DNA of 64,000 bases from positions 27,319 through 91,318 of the forward strand of contig NZ_UTBZ01000023.1 in NCBI RefSeq assembly GCF_900580865.1. Reading direction: 5' to 3'. This DNA comes from Pseudomonas viridiflava (GTDB taxonomy: Bacteria; Pseudomonadota; Gammaproteobacteria; Pseudomonadales; Pseudomonadaceae). Position 1 is the stretch's first letter, and each line of letters begins with the position of its first letter. The position numbers and the translations under genes were made by a program. This document shows, one piece after another, positions 42,096-51,464 of this stretch. The notes below the pieces were generated by a model. The model was not told the origin of the DNA. It worked only from the letters and a program-made list of their open reading frames with translations, and did no database searches.

Positions 42096-43789
42096 GCTTA
42101 ATCATCAAGGCGGTCGACCGAGTCACCGCCCCTTTGCGGGGGATTTTCGGCAAGGTCAAGGCCGCCAGCGCCGGTATTACTGGCGCACTCGATCGCGTCG
42201 GTCTGCCAGTCTTCACCAACAGCTTGAAGGGTGTGGGCGGCGCGGTTTCTGGCATTGGCAAGGCTGTTGATTCGAGCGCAAAGCGATTGCTTGCTCTGGG
42301 CGCAACGCTCGGTATTACCGGCGCGGCGCTGAACGGTTTCTTTCAGGGGTTCGCCGACGCGACGGGCGCAATTGGCGATACCGCCGAGCGCACCGGTATC
42401 AGTCGCGAGCGATTCCAGGAACTGGGCTTCGCTGCGAAGCTCACGGGATCGTCGGCGGAGACGCTGGGTGGCGCGCTACAGAAGATGCAGATCAACGTTG
42501 GCGCCGCCACGGCCGGCTCGAAAGAGCTGAAGGAAATGTTCAAAGGGCTAGGTATCAACATCAAGGATGCGTCCGGCAAACTGAAAAGTTCGGACGCGCT
42601 GTTCGACACCTTCGTCGATCGCATTTCGAAGATCAAAGACCCATCGCTGCAGGCACAGGCCGCCGTGAAGATCTTCGGGAAAAGCGCCACCGAGCTGCTG
42701 CCGCTGATCCGTGGCGGCAGCGCGGGACTCAAAGAAATGTCGGACGAGGCTCGCCGCCTCGGCCTGGTCATTTCCGATGATGCTGTGCGTGAGGGTGAGG
42801 CCTTCGGCGATACTCTCGACACAATTCATGCAGCACTGACCGGCGTCGGTAACAGCATCGGTAGCGCCCTCGTTCCACAGTTGAACAAGCTCGGGGCTCA
42901 ACTGATCGAAACCATCGTGAAATACCGGCCACAGATTGAGGCATTTGCAACTTCGTTTGCTGAGAATCTGCCCGAAAATATAGAGAAGGTCACCGGTTTC
43001 TTGGGTGATCTGCATGATCGCGTGCAGCCTGTAATCGATGTTTTTCAGTCGCTGTCGGATACCTTCGGCGCAGCCAACCTCATCTTTACTGCTCTGGGAT
43101 TGTACATCGGGGGTGGTTTGCTGATTGCGGTCCTGAATCTCGCAGTGGCTTTGAAAAGCCTGGGCGTGGCAATAACCCTGACTCCCGTAGGTTGGTTCCT
43201 TGCCGCCGTAGTGGCAATCGCAGCGGCGGCCTATATCGTTTACAAAAACTGGGATGCCATCGCGAAGTTCTTTGAGGAAAAATGGGCGCGCGTCAAAGCT
43301 GCATTTTCCGACGGAATCATTAACGGAATCCTGAAAGTCTGGCAGGAATACAACCCTGTCAAGCTCATGATGGAGGCCTTCAACGGTCTCATCAAATATC
43401 TGACCGGCTGGGATCTCGGAGCGATCCTCGGCGAGAAAATCACCGCAGCGGTTGCCGCTATAAAAAACGGATTGCCTGATTGGGCCAAGGAGTTGTTGGG
43501 AATAGACGGGGCAACCGTAACAGTTGGGCAAGGCTCCTCACCGGCCGAAACCGCCGGCAGCCCTGAAGGTGTTTTGTCGGCGGCCGGTACCGGCGCAGCA
43601 AACACAGACCTTGGTCGGCGGGCGGCACAGATCGGCAGGGACGCCGCTCAGCAAATTGCGCCGCCTCCGCAGGCGGTGAGAGTGCAGGTCGACCTGAACA
43701 ATGTGCCGGCTGGCTCCAAGGTGAAGACCGAGGGCAGTCAGGGCGCGACGTTTGACACCGATATCGGTTACTCAATGATGGCCCCATAA
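42071..43789 (+). CDS. Tail tape measure protein
   Basis: A 572-residue protein starting at ATG 42071 ([20 protein letters not shown]). It has Ala/Gly-rich helices, the tape-measure segment [20 protein letters not shown] and hydrophobic segments (about 330-395, [37 protein letters not shown]). The length predicts a fairly short tail. Confidence 0.88.
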   Translation: MADKGYSLSLIIKAVDRVTAPLRGIFGKVKAASAGITGALDRVGLPVFTNSLKGVGGAVSGIGKAVDSSAKRLLALGATLGITGAALNGFFQGFADATGAIGDTAERTGISRERFQELGFAAKLTGSSAETLGGALQKMQINVGAATAGSKELKEMFKGLGINIKDASGKLKSSDALFDTFVDRISKIKDPSLQAQAAVKIFGKSATELLPLIRGGSAGLKEMSDEARRLGLVISDDAVREGEAFGDTLDTIHAALTGVGNSIGSALVPQLNKLGAQLIETIVKYRPQIEAFATSFAENLPENIEKVTGFLGDLHDRVQPVIDVFQSLSDTFGAANLIFTALGLYIGGGLLIAVLNLAVALKSLGVAITLTPVGWFLAAVVAIAAAAYIVYKNWDAIAKFFEEKWARVKAAFSDGIINGILKVWQEYNPVKLMMEAFNGLIKYLTGWDLGAILGEKITAAVAAIKNGLPDWAKELLGIDGATVTVGQGSSPAETAGSPEGVLSAAGTGAANTDLGRRAAQIGRDAAQQIAPPPQAVRVQVDLNNVPAGSKVKTEGSQGATFDTDIGYSMMAP

Positions 43790-43801
43790 CCGGAGTTTCC
43801 C

Positions 43802-45061
43802 ATGGCTTGGCGAGACAACTACCGCGCCGCGACCTTTCGCGGCGTGGGCTTTTTCGTGGCCACGGCGGACAGCAGTCATGGCCGGCGCCAGGCAGTACAC
43901 GAGACAGCCCAGCGCGATATTCCATACACCGAAGACCTCGGCCGCAAGTCGAGGGAGTTCGGGATCACAGGGTATTTGCTGGGCAAGGAATACGACGTTG
44001 CCCGCGAAGAACTGATCAAGGCTTGCGAACAAGCAGGCCCTGGCGTTCTGGTTCACCCGTATCGTGGCGAAATGACGGTCGTCTGCCGCGGTCTGACGGT
44101 GAGCGAATCGTCTGAAGAGGGTGGAATGTGCACCGTCTCTATGACGTTCCTCGAAGCTGGAGAGGCGTCGTACCCTTCGGCGAAGATCGACAACGTCAAC
44201 GCGATCAGTGAAAAGGCTGGCGCAGTGACGGAGGCCGGCAAAGAGAGTTTCGTTTCTGACTTTCTCACCAAGGGCTACCCCTCTTTTGTTGCTGAAGCCG
44301 CGACGTCGCAAATAAAGGGTTTAAGCGATTTCCTCAGTTCGCCTGAGTTTATTGTCTCCAGTGACATACAGGCTGTCTCCGATTACTACGACAAGGTCAA
44401 AACCATCGGTTCTGACGCATTCGATCTGATTCAGCAACCCTTTGAGTTTGCAGACCAAGTCGTCGATGCAATCAGCAGCATCCGATCCGCCTTCGGAGGA
44501 AGCGCTTTCGGAATGCTGACGAGCTTGTACAACCAATACTTTTCGAACGACGGCAGTTCCAGCAGTAGCTCCAGCAACAGTACGCCGAGCCGTCAGCAGG
44601 TAGTGACGAACACCAACGCCGTTGCGGGGTTGGTGCGGCACGCTGCAATTTCACAGGCTGCAGTGGCGGCGGTTGTTACGCAGACCACTGAAGTTGTCTC
44701 GAACGGCGGCACGAAAACCACATCGGCTCCGATGAAATACGACAGTTACGAGGCCGCTATTGCCGTGCGGACCGAGCTCGCAGACAGTCTGGATCAGGAG
44801 AGCGAGACGACGAACAGCGACTTGGTTTATGTCGCGGTAACTGATTTGCGCACCGCCGTGGTTCAGGCAGTTCCAGACTCGGAGCAGGACTTGCCGCGCC
44901 TGGCTACCTTCTCGCCTCGGCAGACGCTGCCTTCATTGGTTGTGGCTTATCAGCTCTATGGCGATGCCGCCCGCGCCGAAGACATCGTCAAGCGTAATGA
45001 TCCACGCCGCCCGGGTTTCCTGACCGGTGGCCAACCGCTTGAGGTTCTTGAAAATGGATGA
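43802..45061 (+). CDS. DNA circularization protein (Mu gpN-like)
   Basis: A 419-residue protein. The N-terminal domain (WRDNYRAATFRGVGFFVATA ... HPYRGEM) matches the DNA-circularization N-terminal family of Mu gpN-like proteins. The middle contains a Ser-rich linker (SSSSSSNSTPS). Confidence 0.85.
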   Translation: MAWRDNYRAATFRGVGFFVATADSSHGRRQAVHETAQRDIPYTEDLGRKSREFGITGYLLGKEYDVAREELIKACEQAGPGVLVHPYRGEMTVVCRGLTVSESSEEGGMCTVSMTFLEAGEASYPSAKIDNVNAISEKAGAVTEAGKESFVSDFLTKGYPSFVAEAATSQIKGLSDFLSSPEFIVSSDIQAVSDYYDKVKTIGSDAFDLIQQPFEFADQVVDAISSIRSAFGGSAFGMLTSLYNQYFSNDGSSSSSSSNSTPSRQQVVTNTNAVAGLVRHAAISQAAVAAVVTQTTEVVSNGGTKTTSAPMKYDSYEAAIAVRTELADSLDQESETTNSDLVYVAVTDLRTAVVQAVPDSEQDLPRLATFSPRQTLPSLVVAYQLYGDAARAEDIVKRNDPRRPGFLTGGQPLEVLENG

Positions 45062-46181
45062 CCTAGAACTGCTGGTTAACGGAATGAATTATGCGGGTTG
45101 GACTCAGCTCGGTGTAACGCGCGCCGTTGATGCCTCATCCGGCGCGTTCACCGTGACGCTTACCGAGCGCTGGGAAGGGCAGGACGGTATGGCTGCACAG
45201 GAAGAGCCTTGGCCGATCCTGCCTGGTGATAAGTGCGAAGTTCGCTTGGGTGGGGTGGCGTTGGTGATCGGCTACGTCGATATCTTCAAACCGTCGTTCA
45301 GCGCTAATGACCACACCATCAACATTCAGGGGCGTGACCGCACGGCAGACCTTATTGATTGCAGCGCTGTGCATACGCCGGACGAGTGGAAAAACATTGA
45401 TCTTCTGCGCTTCGCCCTGATCCTGGCCAAACCTTTTGGAGTCGGCGTTTCAGCCGATGTCGCGGTGGGTGAGGTTTTCCCCGTTTGTAAGTTGCAACAG
45501 GGGGAGACGGCATTCGAGGCCATCGAGCGTTATGCAAGGCAGCGCCGGCTTTTACTGATGCCGGACGGCGCCGGCGGCCTGCTGATCACTCGCGCCGGAA
45601 ACAAACGCGCGTCGGTTGGGCTGGTCCAGGGTGAAAATATTCTGAACGCCTCGGGCAGCATCGATCACAGCCAGCGCTTCAGCAGCTACCTGGTCAAAGG
45701 GCAGGCCGCATACAGCCCTGACAGCGAAGGCGCTACCGAGGCTCACATCGAAGGCGGGGCCACTGACAGCGGCATCAGACGCTACCGGCCCTTGCTCGTC
45801 GTCGCTGAGTCGGGTGGATCGACCAGCAGCGCCCAGGAGCGGGCGACGTGGGAAGCCAACAGCCGTCTTGGAAAATCGGCGACTGCGTCAATTACCGTCC
45901 AAGGCTGGCGCCAAAGTCCGGGCGGCCCGCTCTGGGAGGCGGGAATGTTGGTGCACGTCAAGTCACCATGGTTGCGCCTGGACGGTCAAATGATCATTCG
46001 CCAGGCCACCTACGAGCGTGGCGAAGGCGGTACCACAACGAAACTCGACATCGTCAGTCCACAGGCCTTCTCGCCCGAGCCTCCTGATTCCAAGAAAGGA
46101 ATAAAGGGTAAGGCGGGCAAGCGGGGCGGACGAAACATTTGGGCGGAAGCCATCGGCGAAGAGGACAAGAAGGATGGGTAA
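45054..46181 (+). CDS. Baseplate hub protein (Mu gpP-like)
   Basis: A 375-residue protein starting at ATG 45054 (MDDLELLVNGMNYAGWTQLG), overlapping the gpN-like gene by 8 bp. The pattern (INIQGRDRTADLIDCSAVH, ERYARQRRLLLMPDGAGG, basic C-terminus) fits Mu gpP/T4 gp27-like hub proteins. Confidence 0.85.
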   Translation: MDDLELLVNGMNYAGWTQLGVTRAVDASSGAFTVTLTERWEGQDGMAAQEEPWPILPGDKCEVRLGGVALVIGYVDIFKPSFSANDHTINIQGRDRTADLIDCSAVHTPDEWKNIDLLRFALILAKPFGVGVSADVAVGEVFPVCKLQQGETAFEAIERYARQRRLLLMPDGAGGLLITRAGNKRASVGLVQGENILNASGSIDHSQRFSSYLVKGQAAYSPDSEGATEAHIEGGATDSGIRRYRPLLVVAESGGSTSSAQERATWEANSRLGKSATASITVQGWRQSPGGPLWEAGMLVHVKSPWLRLDGQMIIRQATYERGEGGTTTKLDIVSPQAFSPEPPDSKKGIKGKAGKRGGRNIWAEAIGEEDKKDG

Positions 46182-46674
46182 CCCGATTCGCGATATCAGC
46201 AACCGCGTAATGATGATGTTCGCTCGGGGAGTTCTGCGCAGTGTCAATGACTCCAATGGCCGGCAGCAGTTGCAGGTAGAACTGTTGAAGGACGAGCTGC
46301 GAGATGGTGTAGAGCGTATGCAGAACTACGGCTTTACCAGTCACCCAACTGGCGGCGACGTAGCTTTCGCTGCCATCGGCGGAAACCGAGAGCAGGGCAT
46401 CGTGCTGGTTGTTGACGACCGTCGTTACCGCATCCCGCTGGAAGCCGGTGAAGTCGCAATGTACGACGACCAGGGGAACAAGATCGAACTCCTGCGCGAC
46501 ATGATCAAGGTGACTGCCGTTCAGCACGTTGAAGTCGAGGCGCCGACGATCAAGATCATCGGGAATCTGGAGGTGGTCGGCAACATCACCACGACCGGCA
46601 CTATCACCAACAACGGCAAACACGTCGACAGCACTCACACCCATTCGAATAGCGGCGCGGGAGCACCCAACTGA
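46174..46674 (+). CDS. Baseplate spike protein (Mu gp45-like)
   Basis: A 166-residue protein: an OB-like N-terminal domain and a beta-helical C-terminus with repeating IKIIGNLEVVGNITTTGTIT and a terminal HTHSNSG (possible metal-binding spike tip, His-x-His). This is typical of the membrane-piercing spike of contractile tails. Confidence 0.87.
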   Translation: MGNPIRDISNRVMMMFARGVLRSVNDSNGRQQLQVELLKDELRDGVERMQNYGFTSHPTGGDVAFAAIGGNREQGIVLVVDDRRYRIPLEAGEVAMYDDQGNKIELLRDMIKVTAVQHVEVEAPTIKIIGNLEVVGNITTTGTITNNGKHVDSTHTHSNSGAGAPN

Positions 46675-47141
46675 TGGCCGATGCCGCAATGGCAATGAGC
46701 GAGTTCGGCGGCGACCTTGTGCTTTTCGGGTTTGACCTGGAGCGCGACGACGGTCTGGAAACTGCCGTAATCATCAGCCTGTTCACTGACCGCCGTGCAA
46801 GTGCCGAACAGATCCCGCCTGAGTACCCGCAGGATGATCTGCGTGGGTACTGGGGCGACATCACTAACGCGTCCGCTACTGACCAGACCGGGTCGCTGCT
46901 CTGGCTGCTGGCCCGTGAGAAGCAGTTGCCACAGATCCTCAGCAGGGCAGAGCAGTACTGTCGCGAGGCCCTGGCCTGGATGATCGACGACATGGTCGCA
47001 ACCACGATAAGCGTCGCGGCTTCGTTCTACTCCTTGGGCGTAATGCTGCTGGAAATCAACATCGACCGGCCGACCGGCCCAGCGGTTCGCTATCGATATA
47101 ACTACGAATGGTCGGCTCAGGCCGGCAAGAGGGCTGCCTGA
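46674..47141 (+). CDS. Baseplate wedge protein (Mu gp46-like)
   Basis: A 155-residue protein (LETAVIISLFTDRRASAEQI PPEYPQDDLRGYWGD) typical of Mu gp46, a T4 gp25-like wedge component. It overlaps both neighbours by one base. Confidence 0.87.
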   Translation: MADAAMAMSEFGGDLVLFGFDLERDDGLETAVIISLFTDRRASAEQIPPEYPQDDLRGYWGDITNASATDQTGSLLWLLAREKQLPQILSRAEQYCREALAWMIDDMVATTISVAASFYSLGVMLLEINIDRPTGPAVRYRYNYEWSAQAGKRAA

Positions 47142-48199
47142 TGCCATATGCTCGACCCACGCTACCGGAGCTCATCGACCGGGTTACTACTGATATCAGC
47201 GGGCGCGTTACAGGCGTGCAAAGTGCGGTGCTACGCCGCTCGCTACTTGGCATCATCGGGCGATCCGAAGCCGGCGCCGTCCATATGCTTTACGGGTTCC
47301 TGGAGTGGGCCGCCAAGCAAGCAATTATCGACACCGCCGAGAAGGAATACCTCGAGCGGTGGGCGGCTATCTGGAAGGTTTTTCGCAAGGCTGCCGATTA
47401 CTCGACTGGGGCCGTTTTGCTCGCCGGCGCGGTTGGATCTACGGTGCAGGCAGGAACAATCCTCCAGCGGCAGGACGGTGTGCAATACCGAGTCCTCGCT
47501 GATGGAGTATTCACAGGAACGACATTGCAGCTGACGATTGTTGCGGTGGATGCTGGTGCAATCGGTGACTCGCCAGCAGGAACACCGCTATTCCTGCTGT
47601 CTCCAGTGGTTGGAGTTCAGTCGACTGGCTCAGCAGCAACCGACATCGATGGCGGGCTGGATGTGGAAACCGATCCGCAACTTCTGAGCCGGTTACTGAA
47701 AAGGATTCAGAAACCACCGCACGGTGGCGCAAAGGACGATTACGAACTTTGGGCTCTTGAAGTGCCTGGCGTAACCCGGGTCTGGGTGTATCCAATCCAA
47801 ATGGGAGCAGGGACAGTAACGGTCCTTTTCGTTTGCGATGGTGAGGCGGACATTATCCCGACGCCTGCCAAAGTTGCTGAAGTTCAAGCCTACATCAATG
47901 CTCGGCGCCCGGTTACCGCCGAGGTGTATGTGGTCGCCCCTGTCGCCGATCCGCTCAGCATGACGGTCAAGCTTTCACCCAACACTGCGGCGGTCCAAGC
48001 AGCGGTGCGCGCCGAGGTGGCCGATCTGATCGTGCGCGACGCGAAACCAGGTGACCCGATCCTTATCAGTCGCCTGAGAGAAGCAGTGTCAATTGCAGCT
48101 GGAGAGGCGGACAACGCAATCGTCACGCCGACTGCCGACGTTCCGCACGCTGTTGGCCATATGGCTGTTCCAGGAACCATAACCTTCACCAGCTTTTAA
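47141..48199 (+). CDS. Baseplate J-like protein (Mu gp47-like)
   Basis: A 352-residue protein (YARPTLPELIDRVTTDISGR ... EYLERWAAIWKV ... GGAKDDYELWALEVPGVTRV WVYP). Follows the Mu gp47/T4 gp6 wedge family. The ATG at 47141 overlaps the previous stop. Confidence 0.9.
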   Translation: MPYARPTLPELIDRVTTDISGRVTGVQSAVLRRSLLGIIGRSEAGAVHMLYGFLEWAAKQAIIDTAEKEYLERWAAIWKVFRKAADYSTGAVLLAGAVGSTVQAGTILQRQDGVQYRVLADGVFTGTTLQLTIVAVDAGAIGDSPAGTPLFLLSPVVGVQSTGSAATDIDGGLDVETDPQLLSRLLKRIQKPPHGGAKDDYELWALEVPGVTRVWVYPIQMGAGTVTVLFVCDGEADIIPTPAKVAEVQAYINARRPVTAEVYVVAPVADPLSMTVKLSPNTAAVQAAVRAEVADLIVRDAKPGDPILISRLREAVSIAAGEADNAIVTPTADVPHAVGHMAVPGTITFTSF

Positions 48200-48208
48200 G
48201 GAGGCGTA

Positions 48209-48799
48209 ATGCCGACAGCTGCCGACTACCTTGAGCAGCTAAAAGCGCTGCTGCCACCGGGTCAGGCCTTCCCGCGTGAGCCGGGCACCACTCTTCACAA
48301 CCTACTTGATGGCATGTCTATCGAACTCGCGAGGGTTGACGGTCGTGGAGAGGCTCTGCCGGTCGAAGCAAACCCCTCAAGCACCAGTGAACTGCTTCCG
48401 GATTGGGAGCGCGTCGCCGGACTGCCAGACAAGTGCTCAGGTGCTCTCGAAGAAACTATTCAGGGACGGAAACAAGCACTGCTCACCAAGCTGACCAGCA
48501 CGGGAGGTCAGTCAATCCAGTATTTCATCGAACTGGCAGCTGCGCTCGGGTACGACGTCACGATTGAAGAGTTCCGCCCATTCCGTGCTGGCGTCTCTCA
48601 TGCGGGGGACTCCCTCACGAACGGCCCATGGATGTTCACTTGGCGCATCCGCGCCGCCGCCACCGCGATCATCGAATTTCGAGCAGGGTCTTCCGCTGCC
48701 GGCGAGCGTCTGCGTACCTGGGGTAACGACACCTTGGAATGCAAAATCAATCAGTTGAAACCAGCGCACACCATAGCGCTCTTCGCATACGGAGAATGA
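48209..48799 (+). CDS. Tail protein gp48-like (DUF2313/YmfQ)
   Basis: A 196-residue protein after a strong GGAGG. YLEQLKALLPPGQAFPREPG TTLHNLL and LLPDWERVAGLPDKC are diagnostic of the YmfQ/DUF2313 (Mu gp48) family, which links baseplate and fibres. Confidence 0.88.
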   Translation: MPTAADYLEQLKALLPPGQAFPREPGTTLHNLLDGMSIELARVDGRGEALPVEANPSSTSELLPDWERVAGLPDKCSGALEETIQGRKQALLTKLTSTGGQSIQYFIELAAALGYDVTIEEFRPFRAGVSHAGDSLTNGPWMFTWRIRAAATAIIEFRAGSSAAGERLRTWGNDTLECKINQLKPAHTIALFAYGE

Positions 48800-48802
48800 T
48801 GC

Positions 48803-49621
48803 ATGCACAGAATTGATGGCCCTGGGGCCACGGTCGACAACAAATTCACCGACGGGGATCCGCTAACCGGCACTCAAGCCACGATGGTTACCGATGAATG
48901 GCTGAACGACATTCAGGAGAGCCTGATTGCGATCCTGAGCTCGGCCGGTATTGCTCCAGTGAAGGGCAACTACACACAGCTTGTTTCTGCATTGAAGGGG
49001 CGACTGCTGAATATTCAGGCCATTACCGTAAGCGGCACCGTTACAAAAACGCCCGGAGCTAGCAAATGGCGGGTTCGAGGTGTCGCGCCAGGCGCCGGCG
49101 GTGGCGGAACGCAAGCTACTGGTGCTGGCGCATCTGCCGCTGGCGGGGGGGGCGGGGCGGGGGCGTATGGTGAGGGAATTTACGACGTCTCTGCAATCTC
49201 GTCTGTTGTGGCCGTTATGGGTGCGCCTGGAGTCGGTGTCGCTGGTGCGAACGGCACGAATGGGGGTACGAGCAGTCTCGGGTCTTTGATGACCTTGCCG
49301 GGTGGCAACGGCGGAGTCGTAGGCCTTGCCGCAACTACATTTGCTCAGCAGGGAGGTATTGGGGGAGCTCCAAGTTCGGCGCCGTCCGGTACAAATATCT
49401 TTGGCACTCCTGGTGATGCCGGTAGCGTCGGGCGCCTTTACCAAGCGAATAGCGCTGAGGGTGGGGTTGGGGGCAAATCACCGTTAGGAGCCACCAACTC
49501 ACTGGGCGTGGTGAATGGTTACGGTGTGGGTGGAGCAGGTCAGAGAGCTACGGTATCTTCCGGCGCTGGTACAGGTTATTCGGGCGCGCCTTCAATCTTT
49601 ATTATTGAGGAATATGCATGA
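48803..49621 (+). CDS. Tail fibre protein with glycine-rich receptor-binding domain
   Basis: A 272-residue protein. Residues 1-75 (MHRIDGPGATVDNKFTDGDP ... VTDEWLNDIQESLIAILSSA G) are the usual N-terminal fibre domain attaching to the baseplate. Residues about 90-270 are glycine-rich blocks (GGGG, GGGGG, GGNGGVVG, GGIGG) alternating with short variable stretches, as in polyglycine-type phage adhesins. It should decide host range. Confidence 0.8.
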   Translation: MHRIDGPGATVDNKFTDGDPLTGTQATMVTDEWLNDIQESLIAILSSAGIAPVKGNYTQLVSALKGRLLNIQAITVSGTVTKTPGASKWRVRGVAPGAGGGGTQATGAGASAAGGGGGAGAYGEGIYDVSAISSVVAVMGAPGVGVAGANGTNGGTSSLGSLMTLPGGNGGVVGLAATTFAQQGGIGGAPSSAPSGTNIFGTPGDAGSVGRLYQANSAEGGVGGKSPLGATNSLGVVNGYGVGGAGQRATVSSGAGTGYSGAPSIFIIEEYA

Positions 49622-50046
49622 GAACTTTCGCCAGGATTCAGGATAGTGTTGTCGTGGAGATGTTGCCACCGCCCGATCTGCCGAAAAAACTGATTCCAGA
49701 GGATGGAGATATCAGGTTGCTTTACCATCCGGACCTAGCTCTGATCGAGGTAACTGATATCGAACCCATGCCAGGCTTGGGGTGGCTGATCGATGGCGAG
49801 GGTTTTTCTGCGCCTATCCCTTATCAACGATCAACAGAAGAAATCCGAGCTGAAAATAAATCGACATTTGATGCGCTCGCCGCTTCAGCTTCGGTCGCGA
49901 TGACTCCGCTACTGATGTCTTTGCAGCTTGGCAATGCTAGCGATGAGGAAAAAGTAAAGGCTACCTTATGGCAGGACTACTCTAGGAGACTTAACGAAGT
50001 CAATCTAGGTAGCGAAAAACCGGTGTGGCCAATAACCCCCGAATAG
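49618..50046 (+). CDS. Tail fibre assembly chaperone
   Basis: A 142-residue protein (FARIQDSVVVEMLPPPDLPK ... STEEIRAENKSTFDALAASA ... WQDYSRRLNEVNLGSEKPVW) with the C-terminal pattern of caudoviral tail fibre assembly proteins (Tfa). Overlaps the fibre gene by four bases. Confidence 0.8.
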   Translation: MRTFARIQDSVVVEMLPPPDLPKKLIPEDGDIRLLYHPDLALIEVTDIEPMPGLGWLIDGEGFSAPIPYQRSTEEIRAENKSTFDALAASASVAMTPLLMSLQLGNASDEEKVKATLWQDYSRRLNEVNLGSEKPVWPITPE

Positions 50047-50122
50047 TCGAGATATCAACCAATTGTATATCATGTTGATTTTCTAAATTTGCATTAACGA
50101 AACCGGATGGAAAGGGCTATTG

Positions 50123-50983
50123 ATGATCAAGCTTAGAGATATTTTAGCGATAACGGCTCTTGCTCCTTGTTTGGCGTTCGCATCATTTGCTTCATCAGAT
50201 GATTATATATCGGCAGCGCGAAAAGCCAGTGACATGGCTGCAAGCGCAGTATTCCCAGCGAGTATGGTCAGCTCTGATTATGTTGAGGCTAATGCGGCCG
50301 GAGAGCCATATCTGATCAAGTGCACGCCGCAAGCTAATCGAATCATCCTATGGCTGCATACCTGGTCTAATGATTATCGAACGATCAAGCAGGTTTTTCC
50401 TGAGCTATCCACTCTGGATAGAGCGTGCATTGTTGCACCAAACTTCAACGGGCCGAACAATACACCCCAAGCCCTTGGTTCAGATGACACACTGGATCGC
50501 ATTGATATCGTTTTGAAGGAGGTTCAGTACAAGACCGGCCTTTCCCGCGTTTACCTCACGGCGACATCAGGCGGAACCATGGCTGCCTTGAACTACATGG
50601 GGAAATATCCAGGCAAGATTCATCTCGCCTCATTGTGGTTGATCATTGATGATCTGTCGTCGTTGTATTCCACAACGCAGGATCCCGCTCTTAAGAGCGA
50701 CATGGTTGCTGCGATTGGCGCTCCACCTACGGGCCCTGACGATCCTGCTTATCTTGCACGCTCGCCGCGCTCCAGGCTTCAGGGTATCAAAGGCAATACC
50801 ATAATCTTCTTGAACTCTGGCTCGCAGGATACCACTTCGCCGCCAGCTCAGGCGGTTATGGCGAAAGATCAAATTCGTGCCGCGGCGCCAGAAATGAATG
50901 TCACGCTTAAAAGCTGGCCTATTCCCCACGCGTTCACAGAATCAACTCGGCTTGAAGCGTTGAAGCAATTAATTCTGGAATAG
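50123..50983 (+). CDS. Secreted alpha/beta-hydrolase (prophage cargo gene)
   Basis: A 286-residue protein with a signal peptide (about 1-25). The fold is alpha/beta-hydrolase: HTW after the third strand (oxyanion region, about 79-81), nucleophile in TATSGGTMA (S149; A-x-S-x-G rather than G-x-S-x-G), probable acid D236 in SGSQDTTSP and H269 in PIPHAF. A preceding A/T-rich gap and its own terminator (51002-51024) mark it as an independent unit between fibre and lysis genes. It may alter the cell surface of lysogens; substrate unknown. Confidence 0.75.
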   Translation: MIKLRDILAITALAPCLAFASFASSDDYISAARKASDMAASAVFPASMVSSDYVEANAAGEPYLIKCTPQANRIILWLHTWSNDYRTIKQVFPELSTLDRACIVAPNFNGPNNTPQALGSDDTLDRIDIVLKEVQYKTGLSRVYLTATSGGTMAALNYMGKYPGKIHLASLWLIIDDLSSLYSTTQDPALKSDMVAAIGAPPTGPDDPAYLARSPRSRLQGIKGNTIIFLNSGSQDTTSPPAQAVMAKDQIRAAAPEMNVTLKSWPIPHAFTESTRLEALKQLILE

Positions 50984-51001
50984 GTCCCAAGATATTTTAA
51001 T

Positions 51002-51024
51002 GCCCGCCAAGTGCGGGCTTTTTT
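51002..51024 (+). terminator. Terminator after the hydrolase gene
   Basis: Stem GCCCGC/GCGGGC with TTTTTT, between the hydrolase and endolysin genes. Confidence 0.85.
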
Positions 51025-51041
51025 ACGTCTGGAGAAAACTG

Positions 51042-51464
51042 ATGATCGTGTCTGAGAAAGACCGCGACATCCTCGCCCGCACTATATGGGGGGAGGCACG
51101 AGGGGAAGGTACCGCTGGAAGAATCGCCGTGGCGTGGACGATCCGCAACCGTGTGTTCGATGGAAAGGAAAAGTCCTGGTGGGGCGAAGGCTACGCCGGC
51201 GTCTGCCAAAAGCCTTGGCAGTTCAGCTGTTGGAACAAGACCGACCCGAACTATCAGTTCCTGATCGGCGTGAAGCAGATCCCGTTTCGCGAGCTGGCGC
51301 AGTGCCGGATCGCCGCTGATCAGGTGATCGACGGCAAGGTGCCGGATCCCACTGGCGGAGCCACGCACTACTACGCCACCAGTATCAAGGCGCCGGCCTG
51401 GGCGGCGAAGGCGAAACAGACCCTCAAGCTGGGCGGGCACCTGTTCTTCAGGGACGTGCCGTGA
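51042..51464 (+). CDS. Endolysin, SleB/CwlJ-type cell wall hydrolase
   Basis: A 140-residue protein from ATG 51042 (after GGAGAAAACTG). ILARTIWGEARGEG contains the catalytic Glu (E18) of the Hydrolase_2/SleB family, and VAWTIRNRV, CQKPWQFSCWN and HYYATSIKAPAWAA are conserved. No signal peptide, so a holin is needed. A longer frame upstream would read through the terminator and is rejected. Confidence 0.88.
   Translation: MIVSEKDRDILARTIWGEARGEGTAGRIAVAWTIRNRVFDGKEKSWWGEGYAGVCQKPWQFSCWNKTDPNYQFLIGVKQIPFRELAQCRIAADQVIDGKVPDPTGGATHYYATSIKAPAWAAKAKQTLKLGGHLFFRDVP

Noticed and set aside
50988..51041. Upstream extension of the endolysin to 51000
   Set aside because: It would start before the stem of the hydrolase terminator and lacks a ribosome site; ATG 51042 has one.
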